Made by a program: the position numbers and the translations under genes. A stretch of DNA of 64,000 nt from Halichondria panicea (Eukaryota > Porifera > Demospongiae > Suberitida > Halichondriidae): the NCBI RefSeq assembly GCF_963675165.1, contig NC_087389.1:4882620-4946619 (forward strand), given 5' to 3'. Position 1 is the stretch's first letter; each line of letters starts with the position of its first letter. Below, piece after piece: positions 34,401 through 46,119 of the stretch. Below the pieces are notes generated by a model. The model searched no databases. It was not told the DNA's origin and saw only the letters and a program-made list of their open reading frames with translations.

Positions 34401-36095
34401 ACAGCTAGTGAAGAGGCTACTTGTACTACAGCCCTGCAGTCTACACACAGAACAGACCAACATGCAACAGGTGAGAGTTGCTACCATATCAGTGTTTTGT
34501 CATAATATATATAATTATGTAGATCATTAGGTATCATGAACGAGTCGTTTCGCCGTGGTTATCATTCTTTCTGCGTTCCTTATAAGTATTAAATTTTGAT
34601 CTTAATTTGATACCGCAAATAATCACAAAAAGCTACCCAGTTCCAAAGGGATGCAAGTCCAAGGGCGTTATATAGTTGCATGGTGATTTAGGTGATAATT
34701 GCTACTACATCTTGGTATGATATTGATATCAGCTTATGTACTGTATAGTGCTCCATGCATAAAGCCTTTGAATTGATGTGGTCTGCCAGTCTAAATATTA
34801 ATTTTTTATATCACATGCATATACAATCTCTACTGTACTCACTGTACTCATTGAAGGAGATACCTCACAAGATGTCCTCACTTCATATCCACATATACCA
34901 TTTACTCAGGTTCAGCTACGTGATTTACATGGTCATAAAATTAATAAATGCATGAGCTTCTTTGGTGTACGTTTGTCAAACACTTAAGTTCACTGTCGAA
35001 GGTTCAGCCCCATTAACCACACCTTTTTCCTTATCCTAGGAGCTAGTGGACCGAGGACTGTGACCATTGAGGAATTGAAGGAGTGTACACCAGTGAGTGT
35101 GTCATCCCTTAATTATAACTTAATCGTGGCTTATTACAGATGAGATCTTCCGATGATGATGATGATGATGATGACAGCATTGATTCATGGTATTCCACTA
35201 ACGAACCAGTAGAACACCAACCAATAGATGAGGTTGTGGATACAGTGGACACTCCTAGTGATGTCACTGATCCAGACACTCTCATCAATGAACAGAGCTT
35301 CTCTCAAGCATCACCAGTAGAGCTCCCTCCCACAGCTAGTGACGAGGCTACTTGTACTACAGCCCTGCAGTCTACCCACAAAACAGAACGACATACAACA
35401 GGTAAGCGTTGCTATATCTTTACTATATAGTGTGCGTGTAAATCGTTCACACATGCAGTTATTATTGTTACATACAGCCTCTGCTGTACTGACTGATGCT
35501 GTACCATCTGATGTCACTGAAGAAGATACCTCACAAGATGTCCTCACTTCATATCCACACACCATTCCCTCAGGTATGTGTGAATCAGTTATGTGATTAC
35601 AGTAACCATGCATTGAATTATTAAATGAGCTTTTGCATGTAAATTATAAATGGGTTGTTCTACTGCACCCCTTTCCTTCTCCCAGGAGCTGGTGGACCGA
35701 GGACTGTTACCATTGAGGAATTGAAGGAGCGTACACAAGTGACCGACTCTCAACTTGACACTGAAATTGAAGACACTGACTTGATTATTCTGGCAGATCA
35801 CTTTGATAATATTGAAACATATTCTACTCTATTTGAACTAACAAATTCAAAAAAGCAAGATATTATTGATGAGAAGATGAGGTACAACACTCAAGCAGCC
35901 ATGTCCCTGGCCATGAAGCTGTGGAAGAGACGCAACCCTGCAGCTGCTACCTACAGAGCTCTGGTGGAGATTGTGCTGAGTCTGAGAAAGGTCGATGTCG
36001 CTACTACAGTGTGTGAATTCCTGACTCGTAAATGTGAGTATAGCGAATTGATGCAATGTCGATCTGTGAACCTCCCTCCACTATTATTAGAATGA
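31411..36095 (+). CDS. NLR protein: NACHT–LRR–duplicated linker–Death (NLR-C2)
   Basis: Eight exons keep one frame: to 33930, 33981–34055, 34100–34165, 34221–34470, 35040–35092, 35140–35401, 35478–35573 and 35686–36095, about 1,240 residues from the first ATG (MDRFIAS); the exon is open upstream. P-loop GNAGIGKTT, Walker B VLIIADGWDEL, sensor LLTSRPSAS, then HFAHLTIQEFLAA and leucine-rich repeats (LTFLDLSDNPLGVSG). Close paralogue of NLR-C1 throughout. It differs in having the linker exon twice (34221–34470, 35140–35401), joined by a truncated Death-start exon (35040–35092) with its own GT donor, and a D-rich stretch at 35157. The final Death domain (ILADHFDNIETY...MKLWKRRNPAAATYRAL) has a longer tail than NLR-C1. 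A remnant exon at 34860–34912 is probably skipped. Confidence 0.88.
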
Positions 36096-36570
36096 TCGTG
36101 CAATCGTGCACTTTAAACTGTGTCACTATCAATGTTGCATATATACATGACATTGCATGCATTTATAGATGGACACATTATTTTCTGTACAGCATCTCCA
36201 CTCTAATCACAAGACTGCATGTAAGGACTAGCTGCATTGAAAAAAATTACATGATAGCTAAATAACATGGATACTGAAAATATATAATAGCTGTTGTATA
36301 ATTATGTGTCCCTGTCTTTGCTCTATAGCTCATTATATGTATGTAGATATTTGTATTTTGATTTGAGAAATGGGCAATAATTTAAACACAGCATCTGCAG
36401 TACACAACAGCAATGAAACAGAGAAGAGGCCAACACTATGAACTAGTTATTAATAGCTGGTCAAAATTTAATATTTATCACATTATATATATTATTATAT
36501 ATATAATGTGCTATAATACCATTTTAATTAACGGGGAGCACCTTTGTAAGGCAATGTAGCCTATGCGTCA
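36096..36570. other. 3' flank of NLR-C2
   Basis: AT-rich, probable 3' UTR and intergenic DNA. No convergent RTK is found here, unlike the other NLRs. A short AT palindrome lies at about 36478–36508. Confidence 0.4.
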
Positions 36571-36995
36571 CTCTTCGTGAATTGTCGTATACACATGCAG
36601 TTTCGGAGGTGCAGTGCCAATTCTGAGAAAGCTAGTGCTCAGTTGTAACTAAAATGCAAGTACAGTCACTAGGTAACTATACTCAACACTGCAAAGAACA
36701 CAGCATCAAGCAGCAGAGTCAACTCACATGGAGTTGTCCTTTTTCGTGAATTGTCGTACACAGTTTCCGAGACGTAGTGCCAATTCTGAGCAAGGAAAAG
36801 TGAAAATCAGTGCTCAGTTATAGCTATAGAATGCAAGTACAGTCACTAGGTAATTACTCAACACTGCAGCTAAGAATACAGCATCAAGCAGCCGAGTTAA
36901 CTCACATGCATGGAGTGGTCCTTGTTCTTGAATTGTCGTATACCGTTTCCAAGACGCAGCACTACGTCTGAGAAAGGGAAAGTGAACTTTCAGTG
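36571..36995. repeat. Tandem repeat, ~170–180 bp unit, about 2.5 copies
   Basis: Units start near 36571, 36741 and 36924 with CGTGAATTGTCGTA and share AATGCAAGTACAGTCACTAG and ACAGCATCAAGCAGC. Confidence 0.8.
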
Positions 36996-37385
36996 TATGT
37001 CCATACACAAATGTGGTGAATAGTCAGGAGTGCAAATACTGGATTTCAGTACTCCACTCACAAGCCTGAGATTGGTTTGGTACATGAGGTAGGTAGCTAG
37101 TGGCATCTGCATGTAAATACATTGGAACTCTTCTAGATTCTACTACAACCTAGTCATTCACTGATGCTCAGAGGTTTTAAATGACCTTGTGTTGAGCTTC
37201 CTCTTGCCACAAGTTGCGTTTTCAGGTGCCTCTGTGCTTTCTCTCTCCTGCATGTTCTCTGGCCCTAGAGCTACGTACCTGCTTTGTGTAAAACTATATA
37301 TAGCATGCATGCGTGGGCGTTCACATTCACTTGGCAAGTGGTCATAAAATTGGCGCGCGGATAGAAAAGTGTGAGGTGGTTCCAG

Positions 37386-37604
37386 TTAGTTACAGCTAAT
37401 GAGGCCACATTCGGCACTCATTAGGTCTACAGGAGATCTTAGGAAGCATCCCGGGTGCGAGCGTGCTCCCCTGATGCAGCGAATTGATGATCTCAACAGA
37501 GGTGACATCTTAGCCAGGATATGGTGGATTATATGTGATGCCAGGCTAAAACTACAAAGGGTTATAGTCAGCATGCTCATTACCTGTCTTGCTGCCATAT
37601 ACAA
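37386..37604 (-). pseudogene. C-terminal remnant of the 47.7–50.6 kb retroelement family
   Basis: The − frame contains LLRSSIRCIRGARSHPG and VDLMSAECGL, matching the C-terminal tail of the longer element (LLRS.IMSIRGARSSCG, VDLVNSECNI). Only this short end is present. Confidence 0.65.
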
Positions 37605-37837
37605 TTAATGTGCTGTATACCAAGGGCGTATAAGAGATATTGTCACACGCCCTTGGTTTTACTAAGCCAATCCTATGTAAAACCTACTGGTTATTAATGT
37701 CCACCTCTTACATGCACGAGAATGCATGCATGCAGCTATATATATACCTGCATGCTTCAGTATCTATAATTATTTAGATCATGTTTGCCATAAATACTGC
37801 AATTTGATTGGCTAAAGGAAGTGTTCTATCCAACTTA

Positions 37838-37915
37838 GAAAATCATGTACTTATTTAGAAAATCATGTACTTACTTAGAAAATCATGTACTTCACTTAGA
37901 AAATCATGTAGCAAA
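37838..37915. repeat. Four tandem ~19-bp repeats
   Basis: TTAGAAAATCATGTACTT repeated four times with small changes. Confidence 0.85.
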
Positions 37916-37980
37916 GATTAGATAAGAACATTCAAATCTGATTGGCTAAATACTCATGGTTGCTTTGATCTAAAATGCTT

Positions 37981-38109
37981 AGACACTGTTTAGGAAGTTT
38001 CCACATGATTTAGAAGTCCTCAGGGCTAGTAGAACCCTCACTGCGTTCGGGATACTACAACCAGCCCTTTGGGCTTCTAAATCATGTCGAAACTTCCTAA
38101 ACAGTGTCT
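37981..38109. mobile_element. 129-bp hairpin element
   Basis: AGACACTGTTTAGGAAGTTT opens the left arm; a ~39-bp complement closes it at 38071–38109. The loop is about 50 bp and no coding frame is present. MITE-like foldback. Confidence 0.8.
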
Positions 38110-38670
38110 AACTATTATATAGCATTCATATATAACCCAGGTCTGCACGGTATGTAGAAATCTTTGTATAGCTATAATTATAGACTTCTATATAATCTTT
38201 ATACTACTTCAAAAATTAATTCGTTCTCCCAAGAGAGAGAAATTCCACTGAATAGAAAAAGTCAGCTAATTAATCTGGCTAGGATAAAAAAAACTATTAT
38301 ATATATGCGCTAGCCTGATAGGGAAAGGTTGTTTATATTATTTTTGTAGTCGTTATAATTAATGTTAGCTATATACATTATATTCAAGGAAATCACAGGT
38401 TGTCCACCTTATTTATGTAAAATGACAGTGTTCATGCAGTTTGTGTTGGTTGTTGCCTGGCCATTGCTACAATCATTACTTGATATGATGGCAGCCACGG
38501 CCCACGGCAAGTTCTTGCTAAACTACTATACAGAATAATTGCTAACGCACTTCAGCAGAAGAAACTTAATTGTGCATGTAATTAAATTTAGAATACATGA
38601 CTTTTTCTGAATCCATGATAGTTGTGTTAAGGGCTGTCATGAATGTGAGAAATGTCTTTGTATGTGTGTG

Positions 38671-38704
<34 letters not shown>

Positions 38705-38800
38705 AATTTTTAATTATAATCGGAACACCCATGCATGCATTCTCCGTACATGCAGGAGAGTATATACAGCTGAGATATAGCACAAGGCCATGCATACATA
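38110..38800. other. Intergenic, duplicated at 45.0–45.7 kb
   Basis: No gene. A (TG)n run is at 38666–38702. Sequence from about 38220 matches 45030 onward, for example TGTCCACCTTATTTATGTAA, so the secreted-peptide gene was duplicated with its flank. Confidence 0.6.
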
Positions 38801-38806
38801 ATAATT

Positions 38807-39165
38807 ATGTTGTTGAAGATGAACTCTCTAACTCTCCTCCTTGTGACCGTGGCCCTTGTTGGATCTGCCAGTGCTTATCCAAGAGTGAACCAGGAGGCAG
38901 TGGTACAGAATGCCTTGAAAACCATGATTCAAGAAGCTCAAGAGAAAGCAATGTTGGAACAAGCTTACAAACAGTTTGCCGTCAACCAGCTACACGCTAA
39001 AGAGCAAAAATTTCCGCTGCAAGAGGAAGATATGGAAACTACAAATGAATGGACGCTGCGAACATAATAACTGAAAATAGGAAGATGCATGGCCAAGGCT
39101 ATTCAGATGTTACTAGGGAAACTGGATACGACCAATGAGATGGCAGATCTTCAGGTAGTAGGTTG
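38807..39165 (+). pseudogene. Small secreted protein gene, frameshifted copy 1
   Basis: Opens ATG at 38807 with a good signal peptide (NSLTLLLVTVALVGSASA), then an alpha-helical, Gln/Glu-rich mature part (VVQNALKTMIQEAQ, MLEQAYKQFA). Compared with the copy at 45.7 kb one A is missing after ETTNE, which shifts the frame to a stop at 39067; 4 extra bases further on would restore it. A TATA-like GTATATACA lies about 50 bp upstream of the ATG. I do not recognise the family. The truncated 86-residue product could still be made. Confidence 0.6.
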
Positions 39166-39169
39166 GTGG

Positions 39170-40068
39170 TGTGTTTGGATACCACAACCAGTTATAGGAT
39201 AACTCTTCCAGGCTGCCAATAACTGACGAGCGAACTGTTATATAATAATAGGCTATATAGCTATATATTACACAGTAGAAAATAATGTGTTTGCATTAAT
39301 GATCAGCTTGTCATTGAACATTCAGACTATAGTAGGCGTAGCTATAGCTACATGTACATGTGTTGTGTTGGTTTTTAGTAGAGAAAGTAGTTTTGTGACT
39401 ATAATTTTATGTGTTCTTGCATAGCTAACATGCTGTAACCTAAAAACACATTACTATAGTCTAGTGCAAAATCTAAATTGTGGTCGTAAATACTAATCAT
39501 GCAAGTAAAATTATATATAGCTATATATAGCCATGCAGCCAAAAAAGCATCATGCATATAATATAGGAGGAAACTGATAGTACATGCATGACTCTATTCC
39601 CCTGCTCAATGTCTAATGGGGTGGGGCTCTCTAAATTATGTGCGCATGCTATAGTTTTAGAACGTCACGCGCACATTGAGTGTATTATTCCGAGCGAAGC
39701 GAGGCTTTAATTGGGTCACGTTGAGATTTTGGCGGATGATGTCAGACACTATCGAACTAGTGCATGGCTCTGGCTGCTGCAGACTGTAACGATTCGACTT
39801 CAAAGTTAGAGGACATGTTAGTGATTGTACTGAGGACACTTCAGCTCCATTCTATAAGCAACTGGTTAGCAAGGTTCTTCCTTCATACTAGCTTTCACAT
39901 GCACTTATCACTTATCTTTAGTCCTTAAATTGTTATAGTCTGCGAAGCTTTGTCTGTGCAGTTTCAGTGACTATGAAGGTTAAAAACTCTCCAGCGTAGC
40001 GCATGTAGACTTTTTATGAAAGGTGATAACCTTTTTAGAAAAAAATTCCGTGTGTCATTGCGCATGCT
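39170..40068. repeat. Duplicated intergenic DNA, repeat R2
   Basis: No gene. Positions 39590–40060 recur at about 46460–46920 and in part at 42297–42560 and 42780–43010 (shared AGAACGTCACG, TATTATTCCGAGCGAA, GATTGTACTGAGGACACTTC). Confidence 0.7.
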
Positions 40069-41321
40069 CACTACAGTGCAACAACCAAAGAGAGTAGATT
40101 TTTTTTTTTTGGTACACATTTTTTACATTTTGTGGCATATCTTCTAAAGTAAAAGTGATATGATCTATTTGAGTGCAGGTACTGAAAGTTCAACTATTGG
40201 CGCTTCCATTGGACCACCACCTGTTACATCACATGACATCATCAGTATAAAATGGCTGTCTGAAGATGTGTACTTCCGAAAATATGTTAGGAATAGAAGT
40301 AGCTTATTTGTTTGAGTTAAGATCTGAAATTTGTTGTGCATGTACCTGAGTATATTGCTCATCTTTTGAGCTTCAACAGAAGTCTGGGCTACTAGTAAGT
40401 TCTGAGAAATACTGCATTTTGTTGTTTTTTGGTGGCAAATATGTTAGGAATACAACTTTCGATTTTATGTTAGTTAAGGTCTGATTTTTGAGCAGCATGT
40501 ACTACAATAGTGTACTTTTCATCTGTACTAACTTACAGGAGTTAGGCTAGCCTCTTCTTTGCTAGAGCGGCCCATCTTGTCAAAAACAGTGCTTTTTATG
40601 ACTTTTGGGGCAATTTGGCTACGTAGTAAGCTCAATTACCACGCCCCTGTGACACAGAATGACCAACACCAACTGTGTATTTGCAGGTAGACATCACATG
40701 ACCTTTGGATGTAGCAAATAACAACAAAATGATTTGTGATGTCACAAATCAATGAATATCATTGCATACGTCAGCAAAAGTAGCAAAACGGAGCAAAATC
40801 ACCATTTTTGACAAGAAGGGCTGCTCTAGCAAAGATGAGACTTGTCTAGCTCCTGTAAGTTAGTACAGATGAATTCTATGCTATTGTAGTACATGCTCCT
40901 CAAAAATCAGACCTTAACTAGCATAAAATTGAAAGTTGTATTCCTAACATATTTGCCACCAAAAAACAACAAAATTCAGTATTTCTCAGAACTTACTAGC
41001 AGCCCAGACTTCTGTTGAAGCTCAAAAGATGAGCAATATAGTCAGGTATATACACAATAAATTTCAGATCTTAACTCAAACAAATAAGCTACTTCTATTC
41101 CTAACATATTTTCGGAGGTACACATCTTCAGACAGCCATTTCATAGTGATGATGTCATATGATGTAACAGGTGGTGGTCCAATGGAAGCGCCAATAATTG
41201 AACTTTCAGTACCTGCACTCAAATAGATCATATCACTTTTACTTCAGAAGATATGCCACAAAATGTGAAAAAAAATAATATAAAAAAAAATCTACTCTCT
41301 TTGGTTGTTGCACTGTAGCTG
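40069..41321. mobile_element. 1.25-kb foldback element with TACAGTGCAACAACC ends
   Basis: Arms 40069–~40610 and ~40790–41321 are inverted copies of each other with a ~180-bp loop. The same 65-codon frame appears once per arm on opposite strands, as expected of a palindrome. The TA-flanked CAGTGC ends suggest a Tc1/mariner-type non-autonomous element. The duplicated locus at ~46900 (GCTCACTGTTTCTAAAAA) lacks it. Confidence 0.85.
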
Positions 41322-42296
41322 TTTCTAAAAAAAGTGAAAACTTTTTTTTAGTTGAGGAATCCTTGACCCGCTCAGAGCCCTGTGCCACTAGAACCCCCCT
41401 TTCAAGAATCCTATGTAGATCCGCCACTGTGACCCTTTCCCTTACATGTACGGATAAACTTATTCAATTCACATGCACACACACACACATGCACACAATA
41501 CATATCAGGTTATCATGCATAGACTGCACATGCACACACACTTATATCAGGTTACAATAAGCATGCAATTATAGACTGCCCAAAACCATAATAATGACAT
41601 CTCCCACATTGGATTCACAGAACTCTTAAATTAATTACACAATGAAATAGTTTCTGATGAAATGTATTGATAGTGATTTGGTACTGGCTATTGCATGGTT
41701 TAACAAGAACTTGGAACTACCTGCATGTATATATGTATATAGCTATTTGAATTGTTGTAGCTATATACATGTATAGGTACCTGCTGTGTAGCATATATAG
41801 CTACAACTTTACTGATCCATGAACATTTTTGGCTAGAGCTTTTGGTGCATGTACAATACATTAACTATTAGATGGTGTGATCAGTTCATATATATATACT
41901 TGTGCCTGTTGATATACTCAACTATAGCATGGTTTACTGCGGGTATAACACTTTATAGACCTGGCTTTGATTGATTGTGCAAAAGTAATCAGTGAAAATA
42001 CGGTCAATACCTGATACAACAACCTGGTAAATCTGTGAAATTAGTTCAGAAGTTCATATATAAAGTGTCGAAAGTGCAAATGGTTAAGTAAAATGGAAAA
42101 TCAGATTAAGTACTGGAGAGCAACTCAACTTAGTATTATTGTGCACGATTGTACACATTAAAAAAAAAAAGCACTCATGCTAACTGCATGCACGAGTGCA
42201 TGCATCAACAACCTATGTGCTCTTGTATGTTCTATATTATTATTATGTGTTCTCGTATGTTCTTGTTTATGCTCTTATGTTATTGTTAGCCATTGT
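41322..42296. other. Intergenic, duplicated at 46.9–47.5 kb
   Basis: No gene. Colinear with 46930–47480 (for example CTCCCACATTGGATTCACAG), so it continues the ~38.2–46 kb duplication. Confidence 0.55.
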
Positions 42297-42697
42297 CTAG
42301 CCTCGATCCCAGGCCGAGTTTTAATCGGGTCACATTGAGATTTTAGCGGACGATGTCGGACACTATATCGAACTAGTGGCTCTGGCTGTTGCAGACTGTA
42401 ACGGTTCGACTTCAATGCAAAGTTGGAGATGTGTTAGTGATTGTACTGAGGACACTTCAGCTCCATTCTAATCAGCAAGTTCTTCCTTTCATACTAGCTT
42501 TCACATGCACTTATCACTTGTCTTTAAGTCCTTGTTAGTCCAATGCGCATGCTCACTATTTCTAAAAAGTGCATGTAGCGACCTTTTTTTTAGGTAAAAT
42601 TGAAGAGTCCTTGACCCGCTCAGAGCCCTGTGCCACTGGAACCCCCCTTTCAAGAATCCTATAGATCTACCACTGTGACCCTTTCCCCTATACGCAT

Positions 42698-42781
<84 letters not shown>

Positions 42782-43010
42782 ACTATTCTCCTGTTCAATG
42801 CATGTCTGGGGCGGGGCTCTTTAAATCACGTGCACCTACTATTTTTAGAACGTCACGCCCACATTAATTAATTGAGGGTATTATTCCGAGCGAAACGAGG
42901 CTTTATTTTATTAAAGGTTTAGCAATTAATGCAAGGATACAACAAATAGCTATAAAGCTAGTCGGGTCACGTTTAAATTTTGGCAGATGATGTCGGACAC
43001 TGTGAATATA
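42297..43010. repeat. Third copy of repeat R2 with (CA)n
   Basis: Fragments of repeat R2 on either side of a (CA)n run at 42701–42778. It starts with the MITE end TAGCCTCGATCCCAGGCCGA. Confidence 0.6.
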
Positions 43011-43019
43011 TGTGAACTC

Positions 43020-43666
43020 ACTCTGCTACTAGATATCCCACAAAATCACCTGAAGAAAAATGTTGCTACATGACCTTCTCTAGGAAACACTCACCCACAC
43101 TTCTGAACTCCACTCTTACTATTGACGACAATTTTTCCCTCTCAAGGGTAGATGTTTTCAAATACCTTGGCGTCAACTTCTCAAGTGATTTCTCCTGGAC
43201 CAAGCATATTACTTCTACATGCAATAAATCGAGAAAACTTATTGGCATGCTCCACAGGAGCTTTTACAAATACTCGAAACCTGACACTACCTCAAAACTA
43301 TACTTAGACCTCATTTAGAATACACCTCTGCTGTCTGGAGTCCCCACTTGGCTAAGGACATTAAGTTACTGGAGGACAGAACACTATACTCAGCTTTTGG
43401 TCCCATTTGCGATATCTAACACTTTCAAATCTTCCTTCTTCCCGGATACTATATCAGCCTGGAACCAATTAGGTTTTGACACTGATGGTATATCACTTGT
43501 ATTCTTTAAAAATCAGCTATATATACTGTAGATCAATTAAGTGTATGTTCTGTTGTAGGTATATGCATATGTATTGTTTTTGTGTAGGTAACTGATTTGG
43601 ATTAGCTTCTATTCTGCTACCTTTGCTGTATGCATTAATAAAAAAACAAAAAAACAAAAAAAAAAG
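43020..43666 (+). mobile_element. 5'-truncated LINE (non-LTR retrotransposon) 3' end
   Basis: Frame 43058–43318 reads as the C-terminal part of a LINE reverse transcriptase (YMTFSRK, VFKYLGVNFSSDFSWTKHI), continuing after a one-base shift as LRPHLEYTSAVWSPH. Further stops follow. An A-rich tail (A7CA7CA...) at 43638–43665 marks the 3' end. It lacks the catalytic YADD motif, so it is a dead fragment. Confidence 0.8.
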
Positions 43667-45650
43667 TGTACAAAGTTTTCTCTGCATAATAAAAGGGTGG
43701 GGCTGGTTCTCTCTGCATAACAAGAGGGTGGGGCTGGCTACTGCAGCCACATTGATTTGCACGTGGTCAAGTGATATCTAGCCATGAATCCTTGACTCCT
43801 GAGGAAAGTTTTAGGTAAGGGAGAGTGCATGGCACTGCATACTTACATGTATATTTGCTATAATCATTAATAAATTATTAATGGTCAAGTTCTACAAGTC
43901 TACAGCCAAGTCTCCTCTTCACCAGCCACCACTGTCTGTCGGGGCCACCATGCACTATCTCTCCTCCAGTCACAAAACCATATCTCCTGCGTTTATATCG
44001 ACTTAAAGGGAGAACGTGGTTAATTAGTAACCTGATATTGTGTGTGTGTGTGTGTGTGTGTGTGCATGTGGTTACTATAGCACCATAACACCCATGCATG
44101 CAGTGCATCGAGTAGAGATTACCACAAATGTGTGAGTAGTTGTACTTAATAAATGTTGATTGGAACCTTTCTAAGAAATGGTGCTGATACCATGCATTGT
44201 GTAGGTGAATGAATAATCCAAAAAATTTTCATGAAAACATGAGGTGATGGGTTTAGGGGGATCAATAAGAACAACAGCGAATGGTTATAGTGGGTAATCG
44301 ATTAGAGTAATAAAACAACCTTAAACAGCTAAGATCTCAGACTTCATAAGATAATTGTTGAATGGTTTTAGGTATCCTGGCTATCCTTCATGGGTCTTAT
44401 ATAATTATGTCCACAGTGTATATAATTCATGATTTACTGGTTTTCAGGTATATTTTTGGTTAGAGTAATAACTGAAAGATTAATAGCTTAGCTTTCAAAT
44501 TTCTGTATAGTAAGTTTACAGGTAGCTAAATGGGCTAAATTTTGATACAAGAACATCCTCTATGTTTATTCCATTGCTGAAATAACACTGAAAAACTACT
44601 ACTCTATTGGTATAGCTGCAAGAGTGAGAAGAGAGCTACAATTAAGGCTCTGCTGATGCACCCATTAATTATAATTTGAAATGATTGTGTTTGCATAAAT
44701 GCTCATGCATGCAGCTTGTCATTGAACATTGTGTTAGTAGAAAGTTTATTTTTTCGCTATAACATACTGTAACCTAAGAACACATTAGTATAATACTGGT
44801 CTAGTGCATGCAAAGTCTAAATTGTGGTCGTAAATACTATATAGCCATGCAGGTGCAGTTTAAGCTATATAGCTATATATATACAGAGAAATGTACATGC
44901 ACAATTTTTTTGCATTGCCATATAAGTGGATTGCATGTGCATGGCTGAGGCTAGCATGCATGAATCTATATACCTGCTTTGCATCCAATAGCCCAGGTCT
45001 GCAAGGGTATATAATTATGTTGTACTACTTCTATATATATATGTTATAATGGCAAAAAATGAAATAATTTCATTCTCCCAAGAAAGAGAAATCCCATGCA
45101 TATACACTGAATAGAAAAAAGTAAGCTTATTATTCTGGCTAGGAAAAAAAGATTCTATATGCCCTAGCCTATATTAATTGCTTATATAGTCGTTATAATG
45201 TTAGCTATAATATTATAATACATTATATTCACAAGGAAATCACATGCAGGCTGTCCACCTTATTTATGTAAAATGTACTGTTCATGTAGTTTGTGTTAGT
45301 TGTTGGCGTTGGCCATTCCTACAATCATTAGCTATGTGATGGCAGCCCCGACCCATGGCAAGTTCTTGCTAAAACCACTATATACCTAACAGAATCACTA
45401 TAGATCTAATGGACTTCAGCAGAAGACATAATTGTGCATTTAGAATGCATGCATGAGACATGAGTTTTATCTGAATCCATGCATGATGTTTGTGTTGGCT
45501 GTCATCTTTGTAAACTGATATCGTGTGTGTATACATGCATGGTGTGTGTGGTTTAATACTATAAGAATTACTATATTGTAAGAGTATAATTGGAACACCC
45601 ATGCATTCTCGGAACACCCATGCATGCATTCTCTGTACATGCAGGAGAAT
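43667..45650. other. No gene recognised
   Basis: AT-rich intergenic DNA with a (TG)n run at 44038–44064. From ~44700 it resembles 39280–39540, and from 45030 it resembles 38220–38800. Confidence 0.45.
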
Positions 45651-45704
45651 ATAAAGCTGAGACATATAGCTCAAGGCCATGCATACATGTAGTATATATC
45701 TCAT

Positions 45705-46112
45705 ATGTTGTTGAAGATGAACTCTCTCACTCTCCTCTTTGTGACCGTGGCCCTTGTTGGATCTGCCAGTGCTAATCCAAGAGTGAACCAGAAGGCAGTG
45801 GTACAGAATGCCTTGAAAACCATGATTCAACAAGCTCAATAAGAGGAAGCAATGTTGGAACATGCTTACAAACAGTTTGCAGACCAGCAACAGGCTAAAG
45901 AGCAACACATTTCATTGCAAGAGGAAGAAAAGGAAACTACAAATGAAATGGACGCTGCGAACATAATGACTGAAAATAGGAAGATGGCCGTGGCTATTCA
46001 GATGTTACTAGGGAAACTGGATACGACCAATGAGATGGCAGATCTTCAGGAAGAGTTTTGGTGTGTTTTGGTACCACAACAAACAAAGATAACTCTTCCA
46101 GCCTGCCAATAA
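45705..46112 (+). pseudogene. Small secreted protein gene, copy 2 with premature stop
   Basis: Paralogue of the gene at 38.8 kb: signal peptide NSLTLLFVTVALVGSASA followed by VVQNALKTMIQQAQ. A TAA at 45840–45842 interrupts it where copy 1 has a Glu codon; the same frame then stays open to a TAA ending at 46112 (…KLDTTNEMADLQEEFWC, then CQ). The frame from ATG to the final stop is 136 codons, so only the nonsense codon breaks it. A TATA-like element (AATATAAAG) lies about 55 bp upstream. Whether stop readthrough or a sequencing error is involved cannot be told. Confidence 0.6.
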
Positions 46113-46119
46113 CTGATGA

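Noticed and set aside
37840-37915. CRISPR-like array of four short repeats
   Set aside because: Repeats are contiguous with no unique spacers, and the genome is eukaryotic.
40165-41226. Two matching 65-codon frames on opposite strands as a gene pair
   Set aside because: They are the two arms of one palindromic element; the match follows from the inverted repeat, and no other coding sign is present.
42501-42824. Cys/Val and Thr/His-rich frames
   Set aside because: Translation of the (CA)n repeat.
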